From contig NZ_ARXV01000009.1 in the NCBI RefSeq assembly GCF_000756665.1, positions 62,001 to 126,000 on the forward strand: a stretch of 64,000 bases of DNA. The letters are read 5' to 3'. The stretch comes from Alcanivorax nanhaiticus (GTDB lineage: Bacteria > Pseudomonadota > Gammaproteobacteria > Pseudomonadales > Alcanivoracaceae). The position numbers and the translations under genes are program-made. Every line of letters starts with the position of its first letter. Position 1 is the first letter of the stretch. Shown in pieces: positions 1 through 9,993 of the stretch. The notes under the pieces are model-generated. The model worked only from the letters and a program-made list of their open reading frames with translations, did not search any database and was not told the DNA's origin.

Positions 1-680
1 CGCTACCGGTCTCGGTGATCCGGGTAGACCGCGATGCCACCCGCCGCAAAGGCGAGCTGGACAGCAAACTGGCGACCATTCGCAAGGGCGAACCCGCAGT
101 ACTGGTCGGCACCCAGATGCTTGCCAAGGGCCACCACTTCCCCAAACTGGCTCTGGTCGTCATCCTCGACATGGACGCAGGCTTTCTCAGCGCCGACTTT
201 CGTGGCCCGGAACAGGCTGCACAGCTACTATTACAGGTAGCCGGGCGCAGCGGCCGGGAGGGCAAGGGCCGGGTATTGCTGCAGTCCAGACACCCGGATC
301 ACCAGCTCTTGCAACTGGCCGCCAGTGGCGACTACCCCGCCCTAGCCAGCGCACTGCTGGAGGAACGTCGCATGGCCGCGCTTCCGCCCTTCGGGCACTT
401 GGCCCTGTTTCGCTGCGAGGCCATGACCCTGGGCAATGCCATGAACTTCCTGCAAGAACTGGCCATACAGCAAATCGCTCCCGGCGTGAACGTGCTCGGC
501 CCTGTGCCTGCCCCCATGGAAAAACGCGCAGGCCGCTATCGTGCCCAGCTGCTGCTGCAAAGCCCGCAACGGGCCCCGTTACATCAAACCCTGGAACAGC
601 TGCTCGCTACCGCCCGCAGCCTGCCCCAGGGACGCCAATGCCGCTGGCATGTGGATGTGGACCCGATCGATATGCTTTAA
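1..680 (+). CDS. priA: Primosomal protein N' (PriA helicase), 3' fragment
   Basis: This is the C-terminal part of the PriA DNA helicase, which restarts stalled replication forks. The gene runs in from the left edge; the reading frame is open from base 3 and stops at 678-680. Visible are the superfamily 2 helicase motifs V and VI (GTQMLAKGHHFP, then QVAGRSGREGKG near 240-270) and the C-terminal domain ending in a DVDPI motif typical of PriA. The zinc-binding cysteines and Walker motifs would lie upstream, outside the window. argS follows on the same strand after a 237-bp gap that holds an inverted repeat element. In Pseudomonas the same order priA-argS-SPOR gene is found, which supports the call. 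Confidence 0.95.
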   Translation, partial: LPVSVIRVDRDATRRKGELDSKLATIRKGEPAVLVGTQMLAKGHHFPKLALVVILDMDAGFLSADFRGPEQAAQLLLQVAGRSGREGKGRVLLQSRHPDHQLLQLAASGDYPALASALLEERRMAALPPFGHLALFRCEAMTLGNAMNFLQELAIQQIAPGVNVLGPVPAPMEKRAGRYRAQLLLQSPQRAPLHQTLEQLLATARSLPQGRQCRWHVDVDPIDML

Positions 681-687
681 AAGATGG

Positions 688-845
688 TTTTTACCACAGA
701 GGGCACAGAGATCACGGAGGAAAAACAATAGCGTCCGAAGGCTGTCTGCCCGACCGGCAAGCTCCGAGCCCTTGACCAGAAGCTTGCCTCTTCTAACTGA
801 TGACGATTTTATCTCAGTGATCTCTCTGCCCTCTGTGGTAAAAAA
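688..845. repeat. Inverted period-9 array element between priA and argS
   Basis: Two arms face each other around a core of about 90 bp. The left arm at 695-721 is three 9-bp units of the form CACAGAGGN. The right arm at 811-837, read on the minus strand, has three matching units. The wider inverted match is 688-715 against 817-845, nearly perfect. It starts 8 bp after the priA stop codon. Similar CACAGAGG strings occur between genes in many proteobacteria as far as I recall; function is unknown. The right arm could fold with the left arm into a long stem in an mRNA running out of priA. Confidence 0.85.
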
Positions 846-899
846 CAGCCTTACCCATGCGCCCAGCGACCTTTTCCCGTACAATCGCCGGCCAGTTAA

Positions 900-2672
<1,773 letters not shown>

Positions 2673-2705
2673 CCGACGACCTCCGACGCAATCCCAGGAA
2701 GGACC

Positions 2706-3341
2706 ATGGCGAAGAATACCCGACGGGGCGCAAGCCGCAGCCCCGCAAAGAAGAAGAAACCCCAACGGCAGGTGCCCGGCTGGGTATGGCTGTTTACCGG
2801 GCTGATGGTGGGCCTGTTTGTGGCATTTCTGTTCCATCTGGGCAACACCCAGCTGCAACAGGGCGGCAAACCCACCGCCAGCACCAGCAAGCCGAAACCC
2901 CAGGCAGAAAAACCGGCACCAAAGCAGGATGAACCCAAATCCGGGGACGATTCTCCCCAGTTCGACTTCTATGCGGTACTGCCGAAAATGGAAGTGATCG
3001 TGCCACAGACGGAAACTGACAGCGGCACCCGGCAAACCAGCACCACCAAGCCCAAAGAAGACACCCGCCAGACCAGTACGGAAACCAGCACCCGCGGCAG
3101 CGATGAAAAGTACCTGCTACAGGCCGGCAGCTTCCGCCGCAACGAAGACGCGGACCGCCGTCGCGCCGAGCTGATCCTCAAGGGCTTCGAAGCGTCCATC
3201 CAGTCAGTGAATCTGGAAAATGGCGACAGCTGGCATCGGGTCATGATCGGCCCCTACAACAATCTCAACGCCATGCACCGCGCCCAGGATCAACTGGCCA
3301 GCAACGGCATCGAGACCCTGCCGATCAAGATGAAGAAATAA
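2706..3341 (+). CDS. SPOR domain-containing membrane protein (FtsN-like)
   Basis: A 211-residue bitopic inner-membrane protein. Residues 1-22 are basic and cytoplasmic (rich in K and R), about 25-45 form one transmembrane helix, 50-130 are a proline-, lysine- and threonine-rich linker, and about 133-208 form a SPOR domain beginning with YLLQAGSF, which binds denuded glycans in septal peptidoglycan. The layout resembles FtsN, but the same position after argS in Pseudomonas holds a related SPOR protein whose exact role is not settled. RBS GGAAGG lies just upstream of the ATG at 2706. A hairpin at 3353-3382 follows the stop. Confidence 0.9.
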   Translation: MAKNTRRGASRSPAKKKKPQRQVPGWVWLFTGLMVGLFVAFLFHLGNTQLQQGGKPTASTSKPKPQAEKPAPKQDEPKSGDDSPQFDFYAVLPKMEVIVPQTETDSGTRQTSTTKPKEDTRQTSTETSTRGSDEKYLLQAGSFRRNEDADRRRAELILKGFEASIQSVNLENGDSWHRVMIGPYNNLNAMHRAQDQLASNGIETLPIKMKK

Positions 3342-3352
3342 ACGCTGCACGT

Positions 3353-3382
3353 GGCGGAGATGGGCTCTCGCCCATTTCTGCC
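3353..3382 (+). terminator. Hairpin after the SPOR gene
   Basis: A 13-bp stem (3353-3365 with 3370-3382, including two G-T pairs) around a TCTC loop lies 12 bp after the stop codon. There is no clear T run after it, so it may be a weak or Rho-assisted terminator or an mRNA-stabilising hairpin. Confidence 0.5.
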
Positions 3383-3440
3383 CTCCACCCCACAACCGCG
3401 GCCCCACACCCCAGCCCCCGCCCAACTCTCCCGCGCCGCT

Positions 3441-3468
3441 GTTCACTGTTACCTGCTCGCAATGAACT
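3441..3468. repeat. Single heptamer array arm (family i), partly decayed
   Basis: Four 7-bp units. Units 1, 2 and 4 fit RTTNACT or nearly so (gttcact, gttacct, atgaact); unit 3 is degenerate. The arm is preceded by cccgcgccgct, as is the arm at 5715, and the two flank the alkylsulfatase gene in the same orientation. No opposing arm is visible. Confidence 0.55.
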
Positions 3469-3575
3469 TGGCTCGATACTGTAATTCCTGCAATATCAGC
3501 CCAAGCAGTCTTGTCATGCGGGCGTTATTGTCCGCCTGCATCCTGAACGAGTCAGATCAATCATGGAGAAGATAG

Positions 3576-5594
3576 ATGAAATCGTTATGGTATTCAGGGC
3601 CACTGTTGCTGGCCTCACTTACGCTTGCTTCAGGCTGCAATGACAGCAGCGATAGCGCCAACAACCCTGCCGACCAAACCACTGCCACACCAGCCAAAAT
3701 AGAAACCATCACTGGCGCAGAGCCTGCCACCATCAAGGCCAACAATGCCCTGCACGATTACCTCCCCTTTGATGACACCAGCGACTTTGCCAATGTAGAC
3801 AAGGGTTTCATTGCCTCACTGGATGACCACATCATCAAGAACGCCAAAGGCAGCACGGCGTTCGATCTGAGCCAATACGATTTCATTGAGGGCGACGCCC
3901 CTGACACCGCCAACCCCAGCCTGTGGAGGCAAAGCCAGCTCAACGCCAAACACGGGCTGTTTCAGGTCACCGATGGCCTTTACCAGATTCGCGCCTTCGA
4001 TCTGGCCAACATGTCCTTTATTCGCGGCAAAACCGGCTGGATTATCGTAGACCCGCTAACCGCCAATGAAACCGCCGCGGCCGGCCTTGCGCTGCTGCGG
4101 GAAAAAGTGGAAGACCTGCCGGTATCCGCAGTCATTTTCACCCACAGCCACGTGGATCACTTTGGTGGTGTGAAGGGCGTACTGACCGAGGAAGAGATCG
4201 CATCCGGAAACGTGCAGATCGTCGCTCCAGAGCATTTTTTTGAGGAATCCGTGAATGAGAACCTGATGGCCGGCAACCAAATGTCCCGCCGTGCCAGCTA
4301 CATGTATGGCAACGTGCTGGACAAGTCGCCCACAGGCACCCTGGGCAGCGGCTTGGGAACCACCACTTCTGCCGGCACCGTCAGCATTACCGAACCCAAC
4401 CTCACCATTGACCATTCCCCGCAAAAGGAAACCGTGGATGGCATCGAGATGGTGTTCCTGCACACCCCCGGTGCCGAAGCACCGGCCGAACTGATGTTCT
4501 ATATCCCGTCACTCAAGGCCCTGTGTCAGGCGGAAGAGATCAACCACACCCTTCACAATCTTTATACCCTACGCGGCGCCAAGGTACGTAGCGGGCTGCT
4601 CTGGTCCAAGTACATCCATGAAACCATTGAACGTTTCGGTGATGACGTGCAGGTATCCTTCGGCAGCCACCACTGGCCGACCTGGGGCAATGAAGAGATT
4701 CTCACCCTGTGGACCGCCCAACGCGATGTCTACCGCTACATCCACGACCAAACCCTGCGTCTCGCTAACCACGGTTACAACGGGATAGAAATTGCCGAAA
4801 TGATGCAGCTGCCCGACTCGCTCCAGCAGGTCTGGGCCAACCGCGGCTACTACGGCTCCGTCAGCCATGACGTGCGTGCGCAATACCAGCTGTACTTCGG
4901 CTGGTTTGACGGCAACCCCGCCAACCTTCACGCCCTGCCACCGCAGGATTCTGCAGCCAAATATGTGGAATACATGGGCGGCGCTGACAACATCATCAGC
5001 AAGGCACAGAAAGATTTCGACAACGGCGAATACCGCTGGGTGGCCATGGCGCTCAATCACGTGGTCTTTGCCGATCCGGACAATCAGCAAGCCAAAAACC
5101 TGCTCGCCAATGCCTATACCCAGATGGGCTACCAGGCCGAGTCCGGCCCCTGGCGTAACTTCTACCTCAGTGGCGCCAAAGAACTTCGCGACGGCGTCAA
5201 AAAGGTTGCCACTCCGGATACCGCCAGCCCGGACATCATTAACAACCTGAGCCTGGCCACCCTGCTGGACTATCTGGCAGTGCGGTACAACGGCGAGAAA
5301 GCCGCCGAGCTGACCGGCACCATGAACCTGAGCCTGACCGATACCGGCGACAAGGTGACCATCTACCTGGGCAACGGTGTACTCAACTACACCCTCGGCA
5401 AGACCGCCGACGATGCCGACGTGAGCATCACCACCACCCGGGGCACCCTCAACCAGGTCAATCTTGGCAAAACCACCTTCAGTGACGCCATCGAAAACGG
5501 CGATGTCAGCATCGAAGGCGACGGCGAATTGCTGAAATCCTTCAGCAGCTCACTGGACTCCTTCGAGTTCTGGTTCAACATCGTCACCCCGTAA
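3576..5594 (+). CDS. Alkyl/aryl sulfatase lipoprotein (SdsA1/BDS1 type, metallo-beta-lactamase fold)
   Basis: Predicted to hydrolyse primary alkyl sulfates such as SDS to the alcohol plus sulfate. It is 672 residues. The N-terminus is a lipoprotein signal with lipobox LASGC (Cys21). The metal-binding motif THSHVDHFGG lies near residues 188-197, further ligands in AEEINHTLHN and GSHHWPTW near 310-365. A central helical dimerisation domain follows, and the last 110 residues resemble the SCP2-like C-terminal domain of the family. SdsA-type enzymes are usually secreted; the lipobox here points to anchoring in the outer membrane. It interrupts an order (SPOR gene to hslV) that is contiguous in Pseudomonas and is flanked by two copies of a heptamer array arm, so it may be an acquired gene. 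RBS GGAG is 8 bp before the ATG. Confidence 0.92.
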   Translation: MKSLWYSGPLLLASLTLASGCNDSSDSANNPADQTTATPAKIETITGAEPATIKANNALHDYLPFDDTSDFANVDKGFIASLDDHIIKNAKGSTAFDLSQYDFIEGDAPDTANPSLWRQSQLNAKHGLFQVTDGLYQIRAFDLANMSFIRGKTGWIIVDPLTANETAAAGLALLREKVEDLPVSAVIFTHSHVDHFGGVKGVLTEEEIASGNVQIVAPEHFFEESVNENLMAGNQMSRRASYMYGNVLDKSPTGTLGSGLGTTTSAGTVSITEPNLTIDHSPQKETVDGIEMVFLHTPGAEAPAELMFYIPSLKALCQAEEINHTLHNLYTLRGAKVRSGLLWSKYIHETIERFGDDVQVSFGSHHWPTWGNEEILTLWTAQRDVYRYIHDQTLRLANHGYNGIEIAEMMQLPDSLQQVWANRGYYGSVSHDVRAQYQLYFGWFDGNPANLHALPPQDSAAKYVEYMGGADNIISKAQKDFDNGEYRWVAMALNHVVFADPDNQQAKNLLANAYTQMGYQAESGPWRNFYLSGAKELRDGVKKVATPDTASPDIINNLSLATLLDYLAVRYNGEKAAELTGTMNLSLTDTGDKVTIYLGNGVLNYTLGKTADDADVSITTTRGTLNQVNLGKTTFSDAIENGDVSIEGDGELLKSFSSSLDSFEFWFNIVTP

Positions 5595-5600
5595 GCACCA

Positions 5601-5629
5601 GCACCCCGCCGGCCAAACCGGCGGGGTGC
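5601..5629. terminator. Hairpin terminator after the alkylsulfatase
   Basis: A perfect 12-bp GC-rich stem, 5601-5612 with 5618-5629, and a 5-nt loop sit 6 bp after the stop codon. The following bases are pyrimidine-rich but not a T run. Confidence 0.7.
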
Positions 5630-5714
5630 ATCCCTCTCAAAACAACCCGCCCCACTCACCATCCGTACGCGGCCACCAACCTCTTCCAGCCCTCCTGCGC
5701 CAACCCGCGCCGCT

Positions 5715-5742
5715 GTTAACTGTTAACTATTCACTATTAACT
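5715..5742. repeat. Single heptamer array arm (family i) upstream of hslV
   Basis: Exactly four 7-bp units of the form RTTMACT (first two both gttaact). Read on the minus strand they are AGTTAAY/AGTGAAT units. No opposing arm is visible in 5595-5714. It ends 11 bp before the -35 element of the hslVU heat-shock promoter. Confidence 0.8.
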
Positions 5743-5753
5743 GCCTTCCAGCG

Positions 5754-5781
5754 CTTGAATCCCCAACCACCAGCCCCACAT
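5754..5781 (+). promoter_or_regulatory. Sigma-32 (RpoH) type heat-shock promoter for hslVU
   Basis: CTTGAAT at 5754-5760, a 13-bp spacer, then CCCCACAT at 5774-5781. This fits the known RpoH consensus (CTTGAAA, 11-16 bp, CCCCATNT) closely. Transcription would start near 5788, about 20 bp before the GTG start of hslV. Heat-shock control of hslVU is established in E. coli. Confidence 0.85.
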
Positions 5782-5810
5782 CTCCAGAATCACTACGAAA
5801 GGAGCTGAAT

Positions 5811-6335
5811 GTGACCACGATCGTATCCGTGCGCCGCGGCAACAATGTTGTTATTGGCGGTGACGGCCAGGTGTCACTGGGTAACACCGTCATGAAAGGC
5901 AACGCCCGCAAGGTTCGCCGCCTTTATCACGGCAAGGTCATTGCCGGGTTTGCTGGCGGCACCGCTGACGCCTTTACCCTGTTTGAACGATTCGAAGCCC
6001 AACTGGAAAAACACCAGGGCCACCTGGTCCGTGCCGCCGTGGAACTGGCAAAGGACTGGCGCACTGACCGCGCCCTGCGTCGGCTGGAAGCACTATTGGC
6101 TGTGGCTGACAAGGAAGCATCACTGATCATCACCGGTAACGGCGACGTAATCGAACCGGAAGATGACCTGATAGCCATCGGCTCCGGTGGCCCCTTCGCC
6201 CAGGCAGCCGCCACGGCCCTGCTTCACAACACCGAGTTGAGCGCTGGTGATATCGTCGAAAAAAGCCTGACTATTGCCGGCGATATCTGCGTGTTCACCA
6301 ATCAACAGCAAACCATTGAAGAATTGAGCTGGTAA
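5811..6335 (+). CDS. hslV: ATP-dependent protease subunit HslV (ClpQ)
   Basis: Threonine protease of the bacterial proteasome-like HslVU complex, cytoplasmic, two stacked hexamers. After removal of the initiator the nucleophile Thr is exposed ([10 protein letters not shown]). It is 174 residues, the usual length. The start is a GTG at 5811 with AAAGGAG at 5798-5804; the ATG two bases earlier is out of frame. The GDGQVS motif is in place. hslU begins 5 bp downstream, so the pair is one operon behind the heat-shock promoter at 5754-5781. Confidence 0.97.
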   Translation: MTTIVSVRRGNNVVIGGDGQVSLGNTVMKGNARKVRRLYHGKVIAGFAGGTADAFTLFERFEAQLEKHQGHLVRAAVELAKDWRTDRALRRLEALLAVADKEASLIITGNGDVIEPEDDLIAIGSGGPFAQAAATALLHNTELSAGDIVEKSLTIAGDICVFTNQQQTIEELSW

Positions 6336-6340
6336 TCCCA

Positions 6341-7678
6341 ATGCCTAACCTGACCCCGCGCGAAATTGTTCAGGAACTGAACAAGCACATTGTCGGCCAG
6401 GAGCCGGCGAAGAAATCGGTTGCCCTGGCCCTGCGAAACCGCTGGCGCCGCATGCAACTGCCCGCCGAAATGCGTGCCGAAGTCGCGCCCAAGAACATTC
6501 TCATGATCGGCCCCACCGGTGTGGGCAAAACCGAGATCGCCCGTCGCCTGGCCAAGCTGGCCGACGCGCCGTTCCTGAAAGTGGAAGCCACCAAGTTCAC
6601 CGAAGTGGGCTATGTGGGCCGTGATGTGGAATCCATCATCCGCGACCTGGTGGAAATGGCCATCAAGATGCTGCGCGAAAAGGCCATTGCCCGCGTCGGC
6701 AGTCAGGCCGATGACGCCGCCGAAGAACGCATTCTCGACGCCCTGCTGCCCACCGCCCGCGGCGATGAAGAAAATAAAACCGACAACGCGACCCGGCAGA
6801 TTTTCCGCAAGAAACTGCGTGAAGGGGAACTGGACGACAAGGAAATCGATATCGACGTAGCCGCCAACCCGGCAGGTGTAGAGATCATGGCACCACCCGG
6901 CATGGAGGAGATGACCAGCCAGCTGCAACAGATGTTTTCGCGCATGGGCAGCGGCGGTGGCCGCCGTAAATCCCAGAAGCTGAAAGTGCGGGAAGCCTAT
7001 CGCCTGATCCGTGACGAAGAGGCGGCACGCTTCGTCAATGAAGACGAGCTGAAGGTGCAGGCAGTGGATGCGGTGGAAAACAACGGCATCGTGTTCCTGG
7101 ACGAGATCGACAAAGTCGCCAAACGCGGCGAGACCGGTGGCACCGACGTATCCCGGGAAGGGGTGCAACGCGACCTGCTACCACTCATCGAAGGCTGCAC
7201 GGTGACCACCAAATACGGCATGGTGAAAACCGATCACATCCTGTTCATTGCCTCCGGTGCCTTCCACCTGGCCAAGCCCAGCGACCTGATACCGGAACTG
7301 CAGGGCCGCCTGCCTATCCGGGTGGAGCTGAGCGCCCTGAGCCCGGAAGATTTCCAGCGCATCCTCACCGAGCCGCGCTGCTCCCTCACCGAGCAATACA
7401 AGGCACTGCTGGAAACCGAAGGCCTTAATCTGGAAATAACCGACGACTGTATACGTCGTATCGCGGAAGTGGCCTGGCAGGTCAATGAGCGGACCGAAAA
7501 CATCGGCGCCCGCCGCCTGCACACCGTGCTGGAGAAGCTGCTCGAAGAGATCAGCTATGATGCAGACTCTCTGGCCACCCAATACCACGACAAACCACTG
7601 GTACTGGATGCGGAAGCCGTGGATCGCTATCTCGGCGAGTTGGCCGATGACGAAGATCTGAGCCGGTATATTCTCTGA
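6341..7678 (+). CDS. hslU: ATP-dependent protease ATPase subunit HslU (ClpY)
   Basis: AAA+ unfoldase that feeds substrates into HslV. The protein is 445 residues. The N-terminal [13 protein letters not shown] is typical. Walker [10 protein letters not shown] is near residue 57, an I-domain insertion covers about 110-230, Walker [10 protein letters not shown] is near 249, the sensor-2 arginine region is near 395 (ENIGARRLH), and the C-terminal tail LSRYIL is the peptide that docks into HslV. A heptamer array starts 3 bp after the stop codon. Confidence 0.98.
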   Translation: MPNLTPREIVQELNKHIVGQEPAKKSVALALRNRWRRMQLPAEMRAEVAPKNILMIGPTGVGKTEIARRLAKLADAPFLKVEATKFTEVGYVGRDVESIIRDLVEMAIKMLREKAIARVGSQADDAAEERILDALLPTARGDEENKTDNATRQIFRKKLREGELDDKEIDIDVAANPAGVEIMAPPGMEEMTSQLQQMFSRMGSGGGRRKSQKLKVREAYRLIRDEEAARFVNEDELKVQAVDAVENNGIVFLDEIDKVAKRGETGGTDVSREGVQRDLLPLIEGCTVTTKYGMVKTDHILFIASGAFHLAKPSDLIPELQGRLPIRVELSALSPEDFQRILTEPRCSLTEQYKALLETEGLNLEITDDCIRRIAEVAWQVNERTENIGARRLHTVLEKLLEEISYDADSLATQYHDKPLVLDAEAVDRYLGELADDEDLSRYIL

Positions 7679-7680
7679 TG

Positions 7681-7836
7681 AGTTGCAAGTAACAAGTTAC
7701 AAGATGCAAAGCGCGCGACAGGGCGACCTCAGCCCCAGGCCCCTGCCCGCGCCCCAATTTCTGGGCCGCGGCGAAGAATATTTGGTAACCGACAGACCTC
7801 TTCCGCGTTGCAACTTGCAACTTGAAACTTGCCCCT
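7681..7836. repeat. Paired inverted heptamer arrays (family ii)
   Basis: The left arm 7681-7708 is exactly four 7-bp units of the form AGTNNCA (last unit agatgca). The right arm 7809-7836 is four units that on the minus strand read AGTTGCA/AGTTTCA, with a decayed last unit. About 100 bp of core lies between them. The left arm starts 3 bp after the hslU stop. Unlike families at 35 and 61 kb, these units carry few stop codons on the gene-exiting strand. Confidence 0.85.
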
Positions 7837-7872
7837 GCTTTTCCTGCTATCATCCCCGCCGGAGGAAAATCC

Positions 7873-8577
7873 ATGACTGCCGGCGAACAGCTTCAACACT
7901 ATCTTGATCGTTTTTTTTCCCTGCGCCAGCACGGTGACGATACCGTGTTCCTGGCTCGCCTGCGCCGTCTGCAGGAGTGGCAAGGCGAACGTCTGAAGCA
8001 CACCCATTCCCACCTGCTAAATGACCCGGTCACAGCTGAAGGCATCCGCTTCCTGCTTGAGGAAGTCTACGGCGGGCGTGAACTGCTGCCCGTAGCAAGG
8101 GAAATTCGTCGCGCCCTGCCCAAGGCCATGAAGCTGCTCCCGGACAAGGTGATGGTCACCTCTGCAGCCGCCCTGGAAGCCGCCATCCTGACCCAGGAGC
8201 TGGATGAGGCAGTGGCCGAGTTGCTTGGCAAAGAGCTGGACCAGCCGATCACGGAAATGATCTATCTCAAGGGCTTTCGTCAGGATCACCACCGCGCTGA
8301 CCGCCAACGTCAGCTACAATTAGTGGCAGAGCTCGGGCACCGGCTGGACCGCTATATCCGTTCGCGTATGCTGCTGACCACCTTTCGTATGGTGCGCAAG
8401 CCAGCCCATGCGGCGGGCTTTTCGAACCTGTATGATTTCATGGATCGCAGTTTCCGGGTCATGAAGCCGGTACCCAGTGTAGGGCTGCTGCTGGAGCAGC
8501 TGGCAGCCACTGAATCCGTCATCATGGATCGGGTTTACGATCTCCATCCGTCACCGTTTGAGAATCACCATGTCTGA
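7873..8577 (+). CDS. FFLEELY-motif family protein of unknown function
   Basis: A 234-residue soluble protein without a signal peptide or membrane segment. It has the motif [10 protein letters not shown] near residues 60-70, which I match to the FFLEELY-motif family found next to ubiE or polyhydroxyalkanoate genes in Pseudomonas. The biochemical role is not known to me. I chose the ATG at 7873 because GGAGGA lies 7 bp upstream; an in-frame TTG at 7822 falls inside the repeat array and is unlikely. Its stop overlaps the ubiE start by 8 bp, so translation is probably coupled to ubiquinone biosynthesis genes. Confidence 0.8.
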   Translation: MTAGEQLQHYLDRFFSLRQHGDDTVFLARLRRLQEWQGERLKHTHSHLLNDPVTAEGIRFLLEEVYGGRELLPVAREIRRALPKAMKLLPDKVMVTSAAALEAAILTQELDEAVAELLGKELDQPITEMIYLKGFRQDHHRADRQRQLQLVAELGHRLDRYIRSRMLLTTFRMVRKPAHAAGFSNLYDFMDRSFRVMKPVPSVGLLLEQLAATESVIMDRVYDLHPSPFENHHV

Positions 8578-9322
8578 TAACGATAAGGTCACACACTTCG
8601 GCTACCAGCAGGTGCCATGGCAGGAAAAACAGCAGAAAGTGGCCGGCGTATTCCGCTCTGTGGCGGGCAAGTACGATGTGATGAACGACCTGATTTCCAT
8701 GGGCAGCCATCGCATTCTCAAGCGCATGACCATCGAGCTGGCCGGTATTCGTCCAGGCCAGAAAGTGCTCGATCTGGCCGGCGGCACCGGTGATCTGGCC
8801 ATCAAGTTTTCCCGCCTGGTGGGCGAAACCGGCCAGGTGGTGCTGGCGGACATCAATGACGCCATGCTGGAAGTGGGCCGCGACAGACTGATTGATGCTG
8901 GCTGCAGCCACAACACCCAGGTGAGTCAGGTGAACGGCGAATGTCTACCGTTTGAAGACAACACCTTCCATTGCATTACCATCGCCTTCGGCCTGCGCAA
9001 CATTACCGACAAGGATGCCGCCCTGCGCTCCATGCTACGGGTGCTCAAGCCCGGCGGCCGTCTGCTGGTGCTGGAATTTTCCACCCCTACCAACAAAGCC
9101 CTGGCCAAGGCCTACGACGCCTATTCCTTCGCTGTATGGCCCCGGCTGGGCAAGCTTATCGTTAACGACGCCGAGAGCTACCAGTACCTGGCCGAATCCA
9201 TCCGCATGCATCCGGATCAGGACACCCTGCAGGGCATGATGAACGATGCCGGCTTTGCCCGTACCGAATACTTCAATATGCTCGGCGGTATCGTGGCGCT
9301 GCACAGGGGATTCAAGTTCTGA
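8570..9322 (+). CDS. ubiE: Ubiquinone/menaquinone biosynthesis C-methyltransferase UbiE
   Basis: SAM-dependent methyltransferase that adds the C5 methyl group in ubiquinone (and demethylmenaquinone) synthesis. The protein is 250 residues. The family signatures are present: [14 protein letters not shown] near 28-41, SAM motif [13 protein letters not shown] near 65, the family signature GLRNITD near 143, and [14 protein letters not shown] near 158. The ATG at 8570 gives the standard length. The stop codon overlaps the ubiJ start in TGATG. UbiE, UbiJ and UbiB act in one membrane-associated ubiquinone complex. Confidence 0.97.
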   Translation: MSDNDKVTHFGYQQVPWQEKQQKVAGVFRSVAGKYDVMNDLISMGSHRILKRMTIELAGIRPGQKVLDLAGGTGDLAIKFSRLVGETGQVVLADINDAMLEVGRDRLIDAGCSHNTQVSQVNGECLPFEDNTFHCITIAFGLRNITDKDAALRSMLRVLKPGGRLLVLEFSTPTNKALAKAYDAYSFAVWPRLGKLIVNDAESYQYLAESIRMHPDQDTLQGMMNDAGFARTEYFNMLGGIVALHRGFKF

Positions 9323-9993
9323 TGAGCCTAAAAGACCAATCCCGCTCACCCGGCCTGTTTTCCACCACCGCCCTGGCCACCGTGGAGCGAGCCATCAACA
9401 CCGCGCTGCGCACCGACCCGGCCACTGCAGCCAAAGTGGCAGTGCATTCCGGGCGACTGGTGGCCATTGAAGTGACTCTCCCTCCCATTGCTGTGTATGC
9501 ATTGATAGTGGAAGACGGTGTCGAGTTGTATCACCGCAGCGATGCCACTCCTGATGTGGCGGTCAAGGGCACCCCCATGGATCTGGCGGCCCAATTGCTT
9601 GACTGGAAGACCCGCCCGGGAGTGATCGGCGGCCCGGTACAGATTAGCGGCAGCAGCGAATTACTGCAGGAATTGCAGGATCTTGCTCGTGAACTGCAGA
9701 TCGACTGGGGTGCCCTGCTGGAACCCATCACCGGCTCAGAGTTGGCACAGCAGATCGACTTCGGCGCCCGCCAGTTTTTTGGCTGGGCCAGACAGGCCGC
9801 CAGCAGACTGGTGGATCAACTGGGCGACTACGTGGGTAACGAATCCGGCCTGATTCCCAGCCGCCGCGAGGTCTACGAGTTCGGCCAGGACGTGGATGAC
9901 ATTCGCATGGACGTGGACCGTCTGGACGCCCGCGTTCAGCGCTTGCGTGCCGCCCGCGCCAGTGACGCAGGTCAAGGGAGCAACCCGAACTGA
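9322..9993 (+). CDS. ubiJ: Ubiquinone biosynthesis accessory factor UbiJ
   Basis: A 223-residue protein with an N-terminal SCP2 lipid-binding domain (about residues 15-115) and a C-terminal coiled-coil region (about 165-215) with repeated DVD/RLDARV heptads. UbiJ is known to bind ubiquinone intermediates and organise the soluble Ubi complex with UbiK. It lies between ubiE and ubiB with 1-bp overlaps on both sides, the same order as in E. coli and Pseudomonas. Confidence 0.92.
   Translation: MSLKDQSRSPGLFSTTALATVERAINTALRTDPATAAKVAVHSGRLVAIEVTLPPIAVYALIVEDGVELYHRSDATPDVAVKGTPMDLAAQLLDWKTRPGVIGGPVQISGSSELLQELQDLARELQIDWGALLEPITGSELAQQIDFGARQFFGWARQAASRLVDQLGDYVGNESGLIPSRREVYEFGQDVDDIRMDVDRLDARVQRLRAARASDAGQGSNPN

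Noticed and set aside
3455..3575. Sigma-70 promoter for the alkylsulfatase
   Set aside because: TTGGCT and TGTAAT-like hexamers are present but not at a workable spacing.
7681..7836. CRISPR array
   Set aside because: The repeats here and elsewhere are 7 bp without unique spacers of even length, and no cas genes are present.
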